A stretch of DNA of 14,714 nt from Tannerella sp. (GTDB lineage Bacteria > Bacteroidota > Bacteroidia > Bacteroidales > Tannerellaceae): positions 1 to 14,714 of the forward strand of contig JAITBC010000156.1 of assembly GCA_031283785.1 (NCBI GenBank), in the 5' to 3' direction. Shown here one piece after another: positions 7,570-14,466 of this stretch (its first letter is position 1; every line of letters begins with the position of its first letter). The notes beneath the pieces are model-generated. The model made no database searches. It was not told where the DNA came from and saw only the letters and a list, made by a program, of their open reading frames with translations. Both the position numbers and the translations under genes were made by a program.

Positions 7570-8189
7570 AGTGGTATATAGATTACTTTTTTTGTCTCGA
7601 AAAAATCTTCTCTGAAGAAATCGTTTAACGCTACCGATATAATATTCTTGCCAAACGGAGCGGTTTCTTTCTTCAAGTCGCCTCCTTTGAGGCAAATCAC
7701 CCCGTTTGGCAATGCGTTTCGTTGTTTTTTATCAATATTTTTCCTTACGAGTTTCACTAATTCCGGCAATGTCATTACCGCCCGGCTTACGACAAAATCG
7801 AATGTAGATTTCTCTTCTTCAACACGGCAATGCCTTGTCGTTACGTTTTTAAGCCCAATACTTTCGGCAACCGCCCGGGTAACCTTTATTTTCTTCCCTG
7901 TACTGTCGATAAGGTGAAACCTGACGTCAGGGAATAATATTGCTAACGGTATGCCGGGGAATCCTCCTCCTGTCCCTGCGTCTAATATATTTGTGCCTTC
8001 CGAGAAATGTAAAAGCAGGGCTATTCCCAGTGAATGTAGAATGTGGCGTTCGTAGAGATTGTCGATATCCTTACGCGAGATGACATTAATCTTCGCGTTC
8101 CAGCTCGCGTATAATCCGCCTAACGCATCAAACTGTTCCGTTTGATGTGCGGATAATCCGGGGAAATATTTCTTGATGATATCATTCAT
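7566..8189 (-). CDS. rsmG: 16S rRNA (guanine-527 N7) methyltransferase RsmG
   Basis: A 207-residue protein matching RsmG/GidB in length and motifs. The N-terminal helices carry the family stretch LYASWNAKINVISRKD (26-41) and LYERHILHSLGI (45-56). The SAM-binding loop is ILDAGTGGGFPGIPLAI (68-84). Downstream come the acidic strand-end HLIDSTGKKIKVT (92-104) and DFVVSRAV (131-138). It methylates N7 of G527 in 16S rRNA with S-adenosylmethionine, in the 530 loop near the decoding site. The start ATG (8189) overlaps the lipoprotein stop as ATGA, and its own stop overlaps the MBL start in the same way, so the three genes form one tight unit. This is a housekeeping gene lying between the rhamnosidase and the rhamnose operon. 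Confidence 0.97.
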   Translation of the reverse strand: MNDIIKKYFPGLSAHQTEQFDALGGLYASWNAKINVISRKDIDNLYERHILHSLGIALLLHFSEGTNILDAGTGGGFPGIPLAILFPDVRFHLIDSTGKKIKVTRAVAESIGLKNVTTRHCRVEEEKSTFDFVVSRAVMTLPELVKLVRKNIDKKQRNALPNGVICLKGGDLKKETAPFGKNIISVALNDFFREDFFETKKVIYIPL

Positions 8190-9049
8190 TTTTCGTCAAC
8201 GGCGAGTGGCGCGACCGGGGAATTTTCACGCATCAGGTGGCGAATTTTGTCGTACGGGAGTGCGACGTCGATTTTCCCGACGGAGTAGGCCGCTATTTCA
8301 TAATGGTTGAATGTATAGGTTATTCCATTCCCGTCAACATAAAAGTTGTTGTTGGGATAAATTTCTTTGATATTGAAAAATCCCATATTTTCCAACTCGG
8401 CAGGATCGGTGACATGATGATCCGCCGCGATGGCATCTACTATGATTCGGGCGAGGTCGTCCTGATAATTGTCGGCAAACAGGTCTTTTTCTTCCAGCGC
8501 ATCCCCGGTTTTGAGGTAAATGACATAATTGTTATATCCCTGTTCTCCGTGTGCGCCTCCCGTGAAATACTCGACGGCAACGGCATAGCTTATTAAATTA
8601 CATTTATTATACAGGATTTCGTTTGACGACATTTCATGATAAGTGAACGATGATTCGATAATCGATTTTTCTTCCGTGTTATTTCTTGCATCAAGGAAGT
8701 CTTTTTCAATTTCTTTATATTCGGAAATATATTTGTTTGTATAGCTTGCCATTGCATCTTCCGGCGATGCGGAAACATTGTCTTCGCCGAAAAATGAGAT
8801 TAAAAAGTGGCGGTTTATTTTTCGGAGTATCTCTTTGTCTTTGTAATCAGACGGATATATAAAGGAGGATTCGAGTGTGCAGGAAGGATTCATAGAATCT
8901 CCAAGCAGATGATACTGTTCATTTATCATAATTGTATCGAAACGAATATCATTGTCATTGCTAATGTTTGCCGTAGTTTGTTTACAACCTGTCATGAAGA
9001 TACCCGAAAGCAGTGATGAGACTAAAAAAATAATTTTCTTCGATTTCAT
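8186..9049 (-). CDS. Lipoprotein with DUF4163/DUF3298 (RsiV/PdaC-like) domains
   Basis: A 287-residue predicted lipoprotein: MKSKKIIFLVSSLLSGIFMTGC is a signal II peptide with the lipidated Cys at 22. The mature part has a DUF4163-like segment (about 50-165) and a DUF3298 segment (about 170-275). The hallmark is YFTGGAHGEQGYNNYVIYL (161-179) followed by TGDALEEKDLF. This domain pair occurs in RsiV-type anti-sigma factors (where it binds lysozyme) and beside peptidoglycan deacetylases, but in Bacteroidota most members are lone lipoproteins of unknown role. No catalytic residues can be claimed. The gene begins 36 bases after the AraC stop and ends in an ATGA overlap with rsmG. I found no clear promoter of its own, so it may be read from the AraC transcript. 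Confidence 0.85.
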   Translation of the reverse strand: MKSKKIIFLVSSLLSGIFMTGCKQTTANISNDNDIRFDTIMINEQYHLLGDSMNPSCTLESSFIYPSDYKDKEILRKINRHFLISFFGEDNVSASPEDAMASYTNKYISEYKEIEKDFLDARNNTEEKSIIESSFTYHEMSSNEILYNKCNLISYAVAVEYFTGGAHGEQGYNNYVIYLKTGDALEEKDLFADNYQDDLARIIVDAIAADHHVTDPAELENMGFFNIKEIYPNNNFYVDGNGITYTFNHYEIAAYSVGKIDVALPYDKIRHLMRENSPVAPLAVDEK

Positions 9050-9074
9050 ATTATATACATTAATTTAATATTAT

Positions 9075-9090
9075 ATTAAAGCGCTTTAAT
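9075..9090. repeat. 16-bp perfect palindrome at the AraC-gene stop
   Basis: ATTAAAGCGCTTTAAT reads identically on both strands. It spans the TAA stop (9088-9086) of the AraC gene and extends into the 36-base AT-rich gap before the lipoprotein gene. With no loop and no T-run it is more like a protein-binding site than a terminator. Adjacent sequence (9064-9080) is also imperfectly symmetric. Function is unknown. Confidence 0.5.
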
Positions 9091-9967
9091 GCGCCCGTTT
9101 TCTAAACTCCGACGGCGTAATGCCTTCTTTTTTTTTGAAGAATGTCGAAAACTGGCATACATTTTCAAAATGTAGCGAATAGGCTATTTCGGAAATATTT
9201 CTGTCGGTAGTGGTCAGTAACTCTTTCACCTTCATCAGTTTTTGCTGTAGTTGGTATTGAGCCGGCGAAACTCCGGTATATTCTTTGAACATACGCCTGT
9301 ACCAGGAATATCCCAAACCTAATTTTTTCGCAATATCTTCCTGCGAAAGCGTACCTTCAATATTGTTTTTTATAATGTTACGCGCTTCGTTTATCTTATT
9401 AACGATATAAGAGTCCGTATATTGTCTGTTTTTATTTTTATAATAAACAGTTCCCAAAATCGACAGGACAATACTGGATATCATTTGTTGATATCCGGTT
9501 TTCTCTTTCCGTGCTATCCTGATGATGTCTTCGTATAAATCAACGACGGAGCTGCTTGCGCCGATATTGTAAAGAGGCTCTTCTTTTGAGAAGAAACCGT
9601 TTTTCACCCGGTTGTCGATATGCAGACCTCGAAATCCGACCCAGTATTCGTTCCATCCCGTCGACGTGTCCGGCTCATAACTGTGCCATTCGCCCGGAAA
9701 GAGTAGAATCATTGTCCCGGCCGTTACTTTTTGTTTCTTTTTTACGGATTGCGATGAGAACCAGCCGCATCCTTTTGTTATATATATTAATTGGTATTCA
9801 TTGAATATACGTCCTTTTTCAGGCGTGAAACGATGTGAATCCGGATGTTGTGCAGGGGGATAATTCGTACGGGGAGGTATCGACTGGCATCCTACCGTTG
9901 TTACTATGATGCCCCAATCTTCGTCATTACTTCCTATAGAAAGGTATAATAATTTGTTTTCGTACAT
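9086..9967 (-). CDS. AraC-family transcriptional regulator, probable rhamnose activator
   Basis: A 293-residue protein. The N-terminal cupin-like sensor domain (about 48-140) includes YQLIYITKGCGWF (58-70) and the strand LLFPGEWHSYEP (88-99). The C-terminal AraC DNA-binding domain (about 188-291) has two helix-turn-helices: LSQEDIAKKLGLGYSWYRRM (207-226) and the signature NISEIAYSLHFENVCQFSTF (257-276), ending with KKKEGITPSEFRKRAH. It is divergent from rhaB with a 165-base gap, the standard layout for a regulator of the neighbouring operon. In Bacteroides thetaiotaomicron an AraC-family protein (RhaR) controls rhamnose genes, so the same role is inferred here with L-rhamnose or rhamnulose as effector. 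That role rests on context, not on specificity residues. The gene has its own well-formed promoter (10012-10042). Confidence 0.9.
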   Translation of the reverse strand: MYENKLLYLSIGSNDEDWGIIVTTVGCQSIPPRTNYPPAQHPDSHRFTPEKGRIFNEYQLIYITKGCGWFSSQSVKKKQKVTAGTMILLFPGEWHSYEPDTSTGWNEYWVGFRGLHIDNRVKNGFFSKEEPLYNIGASSSVVDLYEDIIRIARKEKTGYQQMISSIVLSILGTVYYKNKNRQYTDSYIVNKINEARNIIKNNIEGTLSQEDIAKKLGLGYSWYRRMFKEYTGVSPAQYQLQQKLMKVKELLTTTDRNISEIAYSLHFENVCQFSTFFKKKEGITPSEFRKRAH

Positions 9968-10011
9968 GATATGTCAACTTTTTGTTCTTTCTTTATGTAA
10001 ATATTACGGCA

Positions 10012-10042
10012 CAAATTTATGCAAAAAACTATTACTGTCAAA
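10012..10042 (-). promoter_or_regulatory. Bacteroidetes-type promoter of the AraC gene
   Basis: On the minus strand TTTG (10042-10039) and TAAATTTG (10019-10012) are separated by 19 bases, a full match to the Bacteroidetes -33/-7 pattern. Transcription would start near 10005, leaving a leader of about 38 bases, the same geometry as the rhamnosidase promoter. Confidence 0.72.
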
Positions 10043-10092
10043 AATGAAACAATAAAAATCAAAAAAATAAGCGATAATATCATTCAACAGGA

Positions 10093-10100
10093 TAATTTTG
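10093..10100 (+). promoter_or_regulatory. Probable -7 box of the rhaB-rhaA-rhaT operon
   Basis: TAATTTTG fits the -7 consensus 34 bases before the rhaB ATG. Where the -33 TTTG should lie (about 10068-10073) the sequence is TAAGCG-like, so no -33 box is present. That is compatible with a promoter needing the divergent AraC activator. Two TCAAAAA copies (10038 and 10059) lie 21 bases apart, two helical turns, a spacing AraC proteins favour, but they are low-complexity and only suggestive. Confidence 0.5.
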
Positions 10101-10133
10101 TACCATTAAAAACAGTAGAAAAATATAACAGCC

Positions 10134-11561
10134 ATGGATAGACATTATTTTTTAGCTTTTGATTTGGGGGCAACAAGCGGACGTTCAATACTCGGAATTT
10201 TTGACGGCGTCAATTTTGAAATGAAAGAACTGACCCGTTTTTCCAATACTATTATGGAACTTCACGGGAAATATTACTGGGATGTGTTCGGACTTTACAA
10301 ATCCTTGAAGGAAGGATTGGCGGAATGTGCCGGGCAGGGAATAAAACCGACATCTATCGGTATAGATACGTGGGGCGTAGATTTCGGATATACAGGAAAA
10401 GACGGGACGATACTGGGGTTACCACGCGCTTATCGCGATCCTTACACGGATGGGGGGCCTGAAGATTACTTTAAGCTAATGTCGCGGGATAAAGTTTACG
10501 GGCTTACCGGTATACAAATTATGAACTTCAACAGTTTATATCAGTTATATTGCGCTAAACGGGAAGATTTTTCCCCATTGGCGGGAGCTGACAAGATATT
10601 GTTTATGCCGGATTTGCTGTCTTATATGTTGACCGGAAAGCAGGTCTGTGAATATACGGAAGCTTCTACTTCACAGATACTCAATCCGGCGACGCGTCAA
10701 TTTGAATCTTCGCTTCTCGAAATTATAGGGCTATCACCCTCGTTGCTGCATCCGCTCATTGATCCGGGCACCGTGATCGGAACGCTGACGGATACTTTGG
10801 CAGAGGAAACAGGCATAGGGAAAGTGCCTGTTGTAGCGGTTGCCGGACATGATACGGCCTCTGCGGTGCTTGCCGTTCCGGCCGAAAATCCGAATTTCGC
10901 TTATCTGAGTAGCGGAACATGGAGCCTGATGGGAGTTGAAACGGAAACACCGGTGTTGACCGGCGAATCTTTTGAAAAAAATTTCACCAATGAGGGTGGA
11001 ATAGAAGGAACAACGCGATTCCTTAAAAATATAACGGGAATGTGGCTTCTTGAGCAGTGCCGCAAAGAGTGGGAGCGGGAAGGACGCAAATATACGTATG
11101 CCGAGATTATGGATATGGCGATGAAGGCGGAAGGTGTGAAGGCGTATGTTAATCCCGATGATCCGCGTTTGGCAAATCCTGTAAGCATGAGCAAGATGAT
11201 CGCCATGATATGTGAGGAGAACGGTATGACGCCGCCTGTGACGGATGCCGAATATATACGCTGTATTTTCGAAAGCCTCGTGCGCCGTTATGTCGAAGTC
11301 ATTGATATGTTGTCGGGAATGATCTCATTTCCAATAGAAAAGCTGCATATCATAGGCGGCGGTTCGCAGAATGATTTGATTAACCGTATGACGGCTAACG
11401 CTCTCGGCATCCCTGTTGTTGCAGGTCCGTCGGAAGCTACGGCTATCGGTAATTGCATGATGCAGGCCAAAGCTGCCGGCTTAGTTAAAGACCGCTGGGA
11501 GATCCGGAAAATTATAGCTGAAGCGTTTGCCGTAAAAACGTTCCTCCCGGAAACGAAATAA
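10134..11561 (+). CDS. rhaB: L-rhamnulokinase
   Basis: A 475-residue FGGY-family sugar kinase of the usual RhaB length. The N-terminal domain starts FLAFDLGATSGRSILGIFD (6-24), the phosphate-binding loop, and includes IGIDTWGVDFG (75-85), typical of rhamnulokinases. The catalytic base is D240 in VAVAGHDTASAV (234-245). The C-terminal domain has LSSGTWSLMGVE (258-269) and the adenosine loop IIGGGSQNDLINRMTA (406-421), then GPSEATAIGN (431-440). The enzyme transfers phosphate from ATP to L-rhamnulose, giving L-rhamnulose 1-phosphate. It is first in the operon; the isomerase gene follows after 42 bases. B. thetaiotaomicron literature calls the homologue rhaK. No damage is visible. Assignment is very secure given the isomerase and transporter beside it. 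Confidence 0.96.
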   Translation: MDRHYFLAFDLGATSGRSILGIFDGVNFEMKELTRFSNTIMELHGKYYWDVFGLYKSLKEGLAECAGQGIKPTSIGIDTWGVDFGYTGKDGTILGLPRAYRDPYTDGGPEDYFKLMSRDKVYGLTGIQIMNFNSLYQLYCAKREDFSPLAGADKILFMPDLLSYMLTGKQVCEYTEASTSQILNPATRQFESSLLEIIGLSPSLLHPLIDPGTVIGTLTDTLAEETGIGKVPVVAVAGHDTASAVLAVPAENPNFAYLSSGTWSLMGVETETPVLTGESFEKNFTNEGGIEGTTRFLKNITGMWLLEQCRKEWEREGRKYTYAEIMDMAMKAEGVKAYVNPDDPRLANPVSMSKMIAMICEENGMTPPVTDAEYIRCIFESLVRRYVEVIDMLSGMISFPIEKLHIIGGGSQNDLINRMTANALGIPVVAGPSEATAIGNCMMQAKAAGLVKDRWEIRKIIAEAFAVKTFLPETK

Positions 11562-11603
11562 GTGTTTAAACATCAATATTAATCAATTAAAATAATAAAT
11601 GAC

Positions 11604-12860
11604 ATGGAAAATAGCAGAATTAAAAATGCGTATGAAGCAGCGAAAGAACGTTATGCCGAAATCGGTGTTGATACGGAAAAAGCGATCGCAACTCTTGAAA
11701 AGATATCGTTATCCCTGCATTGCTGGCAGACGGACGACGTTGCCGGCTTCGAGAACCAGGGCGGCGAGCTTACGGGAGGTATTCAGGTGACGGGAAATTA
11801 TCCCGGACGCGCGCGTAATATTGACGAATTGCGCGCCGACATCGTAAAGGTTAAATCATTGATACCGGGGTCTCACCGGTTGAGTCTGCACGAGATTTAC
11901 GGAGACTTCGGCGGCGCTGTGGTTGACCGGGATCAGGTCGAACCCAAACATTTCCAAAGCTGGATGGAATGGGCAAAAGAGAATGAACTGAAATTAGATT
12001 TTAATTCTACCTCGTTCTCGCATCCGAAGAGCGGCAATCTGACGCTGGCCAATCCCGACGAGGGAATACGTGATTTCTGGATTGAGCATACGAAGCGTTG
12101 CCGCAAAGTGAGCGAGGCAATGGGCGAATTTCAGGGCGATCCCTGCATTATGAACCTGTGGATTCACGACGGAAGTAAAGAAGTGCCGGCCAATCGCCTG
12201 AAATATCGCCGGATACTGGAACAGTCGTTAGACGAAATATTTGCGACGGAATACCGGAATATGAAGGATTGTATCGAAGCCAAACTCTTCGGTATCGGCC
12301 TTGAAAGTTATACGGTCGGTTCTTACGACTTCTATCTCGGATACGGCGCGAAAAAAGGTAAGATCGTGACGCTTGATACGGGACATTTCCATCTGACCGA
12401 AAGTGTGGCGGATAAGATCTCATCATTGCTGCTGTTCACCCCTGAAATCATGTTGCACGTGAGCCGCCCGATACGTTGGGATAGCGACCATGTAGTGATC
12501 ATCAATGACGATTTGCTCGATCTTACCCGTGAGATTATCCGTTGTGATGCACTTGAACGCATACATATCGGGTTAGACTATTTTGATGCTACAATAAACC
12601 GTATCGGCGCTTACGTCATAGGCGTGCGTTCTACGCAGAAATCTTTGTTGATGGCGCTTTTGGAGCCGCAACAAAAATTGCAGCAGTACGAAACGAAAGA
12701 TCAGCTGTTCCAGCGTCTTGCATTACAGGAAGAATTGAAGAGTATGCCCTGGTGCGCCGTCTGGGATATGTTCTGTTTGCAAAACGACGTACCTGTCGGC
12801 AATGGTTATATAGCGGAAATTGAAAAATACGAAGAGGCGGTAACATCCAATAGAAAATAA
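11604..12860 (+). CDS. rhaA: L-rhamnose isomerase
   Basis: A 418-residue aldose-ketose isomerase with a TIM-barrel fold, the standard length. Metal and catalytic residues appear in order: E234 in GIGLESYTVGS, D258 and H261 in LDTGHFHLTE, H285 in LHVSRPIRWDSDH with D293/D295, and D325 in GLDYFDATINR. The spacing from D258 onward equals the Mn/Zn site of the Escherichia coli enzyme, shifted by nine residues. It converts L-rhamnose to L-rhamnulose in the cytoplasm, feeding RhaB upstream. The ATG at 11604 follows an AT-rich, Shine-Dalgarno-free leader. A 71-base gap separates it from rhaT and contains a 6-base inverted repeat (ATGATA 12872-12877, TATCAT 12885-12890). The gene is called rhaI in Bacteroides studies. 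Confidence 0.97.
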   Translation: MENSRIKNAYEAAKERYAEIGVDTEKAIATLEKISLSLHCWQTDDVAGFENQGGELTGGIQVTGNYPGRARNIDELRADIVKVKSLIPGSHRLSLHEIYGDFGGAVVDRDQVEPKHFQSWMEWAKENELKLDFNSTSFSHPKSGNLTLANPDEGIRDFWIEHTKRCRKVSEAMGEFQGDPCIMNLWIHDGSKEVPANRLKYRRILEQSLDEIFATEYRNMKDCIEAKLFGIGLESYTVGSYDFYLGYGAKKGKIVTLDTGHFHLTESVADKISSLLLFTPEIMLHVSRPIRWDSDHVVIINDDLLDLTREIIRCDALERIHIGLDYFDATINRIGAYVIGVRSTQKSLLMALLEPQQKLQQYETKDQLFQRLALQEELKSMPWCAVWDMFCLQNDVPVGNGYIAEIEKYEEAVTSNRK

Positions 12861-12931
12861 TTATAATACACATGATACTGGAGATATCATCCGAAATCTT
12901 CCGTATCTGTGTTTAATACTTCTATCATAAG

Positions 12932-13945
12932 ATGAATACATTAATAGGACTGTTAATAATAGCAGTAGGCAGTTTCGGACAGTCAAGTTCGTATGTGCCT
13001 ATCAATAAGGTGAAGAATTGGTCGTGGGAAAGTTTCTGGCTCGTGCAAGGTGTTTTTGCGTGGCTTATTTTCCCGTTACTTGGCGCTTTGCTGGCTGTCC
13101 CGGAAGGCAGTAGCCTCGGGCAAATATTGTCGGTTAACCCTGCTGCTGCGCTTAATGCTATGTTTTTCGGTATATTGTGGGGTGTCGGAGGATTGACTTT
13201 CGGTCTCAGTATGCGTTACCTTGGGGTGGCACTGGGGCAGTCGCTGGCGTTGGGTACGTGTTCCGCTTTCGGAACGTTGATTCCTCCTATGTTACCGCAA
13301 TATTTCCCGGAGGCGGAACAAATTACTCCCATATTGATTGTTGGTGTTGCGATAGCCATTGCCGGCATTGCCGTCATTGGTTATGCCGGTGCATTGAAAT
13401 CGCAGACTATGAGCGAAGAAGACAAGCGGAAAGCGATAAAAGATTTTGCATTGAAAAAAGGTTTGTTGATCGCCGTACTGGCAGGTGTTATGAGCGCCTG
13501 TTTTAGTCTGGGCCTTGAGGCCGGAAAGCCTTTGGTGGTGGACGGTGTGAATAAATTGTTTAAAACATTGCCGGCAACATTGATGATTACATGCGGAGGA
13601 TTTATTACAAATGCCGTTTATTGCCTGTTTCAGAATACGAAAAATAAAACTTTCGGCGATTATGGCAAAACATCTTTATATGCAAACAATATCTTATTTT
13701 GCGCTTTGGCCGGATTATTGTGGTATTCCCAGTTTTTCGGATTCGGAATGGGTAAGAGTTTCTTCGAATCCGGAGGTGTTATCATGGCATTCTCGTGGTG
13801 TATCCTGATGACGCTGAATGTTACGTTCAGTAATGTGTGGGGAATCATACTTAAAGAATGGAAGGGCGTATCCAAAACTACGATATACGTATTACTGGCC
13901 GGTCTTGCCGTTCTGATATTTTCGCTTATATATCCTAATTTGTAA
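12932..13945 (+). CDS. rhaT: L-rhamnose/H+ symporter
   Basis: A 337-residue polytopic inner-membrane protein of the RhaT family (drug/metabolite transporter superfamily). About ten membrane helices can be placed at roughly 4-20, 36-56, 73-92, 98-118, 133-153, 176-193, 214-233, 250-270, 283-305 and 317-334, with a charged cytoplasmic loop after the fifth (MSEEDKRKAIKDFALKK). The start NTLIGLLIIAVGSFGQSSSY and the segment GGLTFGLSMRYLGVALGQS (86-104) match what I know of the family. It brings L-rhamnose in with a proton. As third gene of the operon it completes uptake, isomerisation and phosphorylation. The stop is followed within 17 bases by the end of an insertion-sequence relic, and no terminator hairpin is visible between them. 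Confidence 0.95.
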   Translation: MNTLIGLLIIAVGSFGQSSSYVPINKVKNWSWESFWLVQGVFAWLIFPLLGALLAVPEGSSLGQILSVNPAAALNAMFFGILWGVGGLTFGLSMRYLGVALGQSLALGTCSAFGTLIPPMLPQYFPEAEQITPILIVGVAIAIAGIAVIGYAGALKSQTMSEEDKRKAIKDFALKKGLLIAVLAGVMSACFSLGLEAGKPLVVDGVNKLFKTLPATLMITCGGFITNAVYCLFQNTKNKTFGDYGKTSLYANNILFCALAGLLWYSQFFGFGMGKSFFESGGVIMAFSWCILMTLNVTFSNVWGIILKEWKGVSKTTIYVLLAGLAVLIFSLIYPNL

Positions 13946-13962
13946 TAATTTTCTTTTCATAA

Positions 13963-13977
13963 ATCAGGGCAAACGCA
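13963..13977 (+). repeat. Left terminal inverted repeat of the IS relic
   Basis: ATCAGGGCAAACGCA pairs 15/15 with the reverse complement of 14256-14270. It begins 17 bases after the rhaT stop codon. Confidence 0.85.
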
Positions 13978-13986
13978 AGAAAATAT

Positions 13987-13994
13987 TAACTTTG
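13987..13994 (+). promoter_or_regulatory. Possible -7 box inside the IS relic
   Basis: TAACTTTG matches the Bacteroidetes -7 consensus and sits just ahead of the transposase remnant. It could have been the transposase promoter. No TTTG lies at the -33 distance, so activity is uncertain. Confidence 0.35.
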
Positions 13995-13995
13995 C

Positions 13996-14269
13996 ATCAA
14001 GAAATCGATACAGACATATTTATCAGAAGTAGAAGATTTTCGGATAGAGAAAAAGTGCTTACACAAGTTGTCCGATATTTTATTGATTGGTCTCTTTACT
14101 TATTTGAGTAACGGGGAAGATTATGGAGACATGGTTTTATATGCAAAAAGCCACAAAGAATTTTTAAGACCGTATGCAGAGGTTGAAGAAACGAAGGCTA
14201 AAGGTTGCATATGACTTGGACTATCTCAATCAATTGATTGATTACTTAATTTGCGTGCGTTTGCCCTGA
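13996..14269 (+). pseudogene. ISAs1-family transposase remnant (N- and C-termini only)
   Basis: Reading from 13996, where an ATC codon stands at the place expected for the start, 72 codons run to TGA at 14212-14214. The translation contains YLSEVEDFRIEKK, then HKLSDILLIGLFTYLSNGED and MVLYAKSHKEFLRPYAEVEE. This is the transposase-associated N-terminal domain (DDE_Tnp_1_assoc, as in ISAs1/H-repeat proteins), in which 'DILLI' and 'F...YAE..' blocks recur. From 14189, one base out of frame, 26 codons read KRRLKVAYDLDYLNQLIDYL and end at TGA 14267-14269 within the right terminal repeat; this resembles the family's C-terminus. The DDE catalytic core is absent, so no active enzyme can be made. The deletion junction lies about 14180-14195. 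Confidence 0.8.
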
Positions 14270-14270
14270 T
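14256..14270 (-). repeat. Right terminal inverted repeat of the IS relic
   Basis: TGCGTTTGCCCTGAT is the exact reverse complement of the left end at 13963-13977. It contains the stop codon of the transposase C-terminal fragment, so the original coding region reached into the repeat. Confidence 0.85.
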
Positions 14271-14358
14271 GGCTGGCTAATTTATTTACTTACTGCTTTG
14301 TTTTTTCTCCCCGAATTGCTGTAACAGTTTGAAATAATATTTACGTATCAAAAAATGG

Positions 14359-14366
14359 TAACTTTG
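14359..14366 (+). promoter_or_regulatory. Probable -7 box of the PHP-domain gene
   Basis: TAACTTTG (followed by C) fits the -7 consensus, with a start expected near 14373 and a leader of about 94 bases to the ATG at 14467. The nearest TTTG (14328-14331) is 27 bases upstream, too far for a normal -33. Apart from this box, the 196 bases between the IS relic and the gene show only AT-rich sequence. Confidence 0.5.
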
Positions 14367-14466
14367 CACATTAAAAATACAGTCGAATTTATTGGAAACA
14401 GGTGAATAAGAAAAAATTAGCATTGTATTAAAGAAGATGATTTGTTAAACGAATAAGTATAATTTT

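Larger units (their letters stand above)
13963..14270. mobile_element. Internally deleted ISAs1-type insertion sequence (308 bp, MITE-like)
   Basis: The two ends are perfect 15-base inverted repeats: ATCAGGGCAAACGCA at 13963-13977 and its complement at 14256-14270. Partial agreement continues inward for several bases. Between them lie a transposase N-terminus and, joined in another frame, a transposase C-terminus, so about 1 kb of a full-length element (normally about 1.2-1.4 kb) is missing. The outer border may be CAGGGC rather than ATCAGGGC; ISAs1 ends commonly begin CAGG. I see no flanking direct repeat at either border, so the insertion is old or was rearranged. With both ends present it could be moved in trans by an intact relative. 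Family call rests on the N-terminal protein signature. Confidence 0.85.

Noticed and set aside
7570..7695. 42-residue N-terminal extension of the MBL hydrolase from an upstream start.
   Set aside because: The extension lies inside rsmG in another frame, has no family similarity, and the ATGA overlap start at 7569 gives the normal N-terminus.
12861..12931. Inverted repeat ATGATA/TATCAT between rhaA and rhaT, and the shared ATATCAT near 10077, as a possible operator or terminator.
   Set aside because: Six AT-rich pairs and a shared 7-mer are expected by chance in such sequence; no T-run follows.
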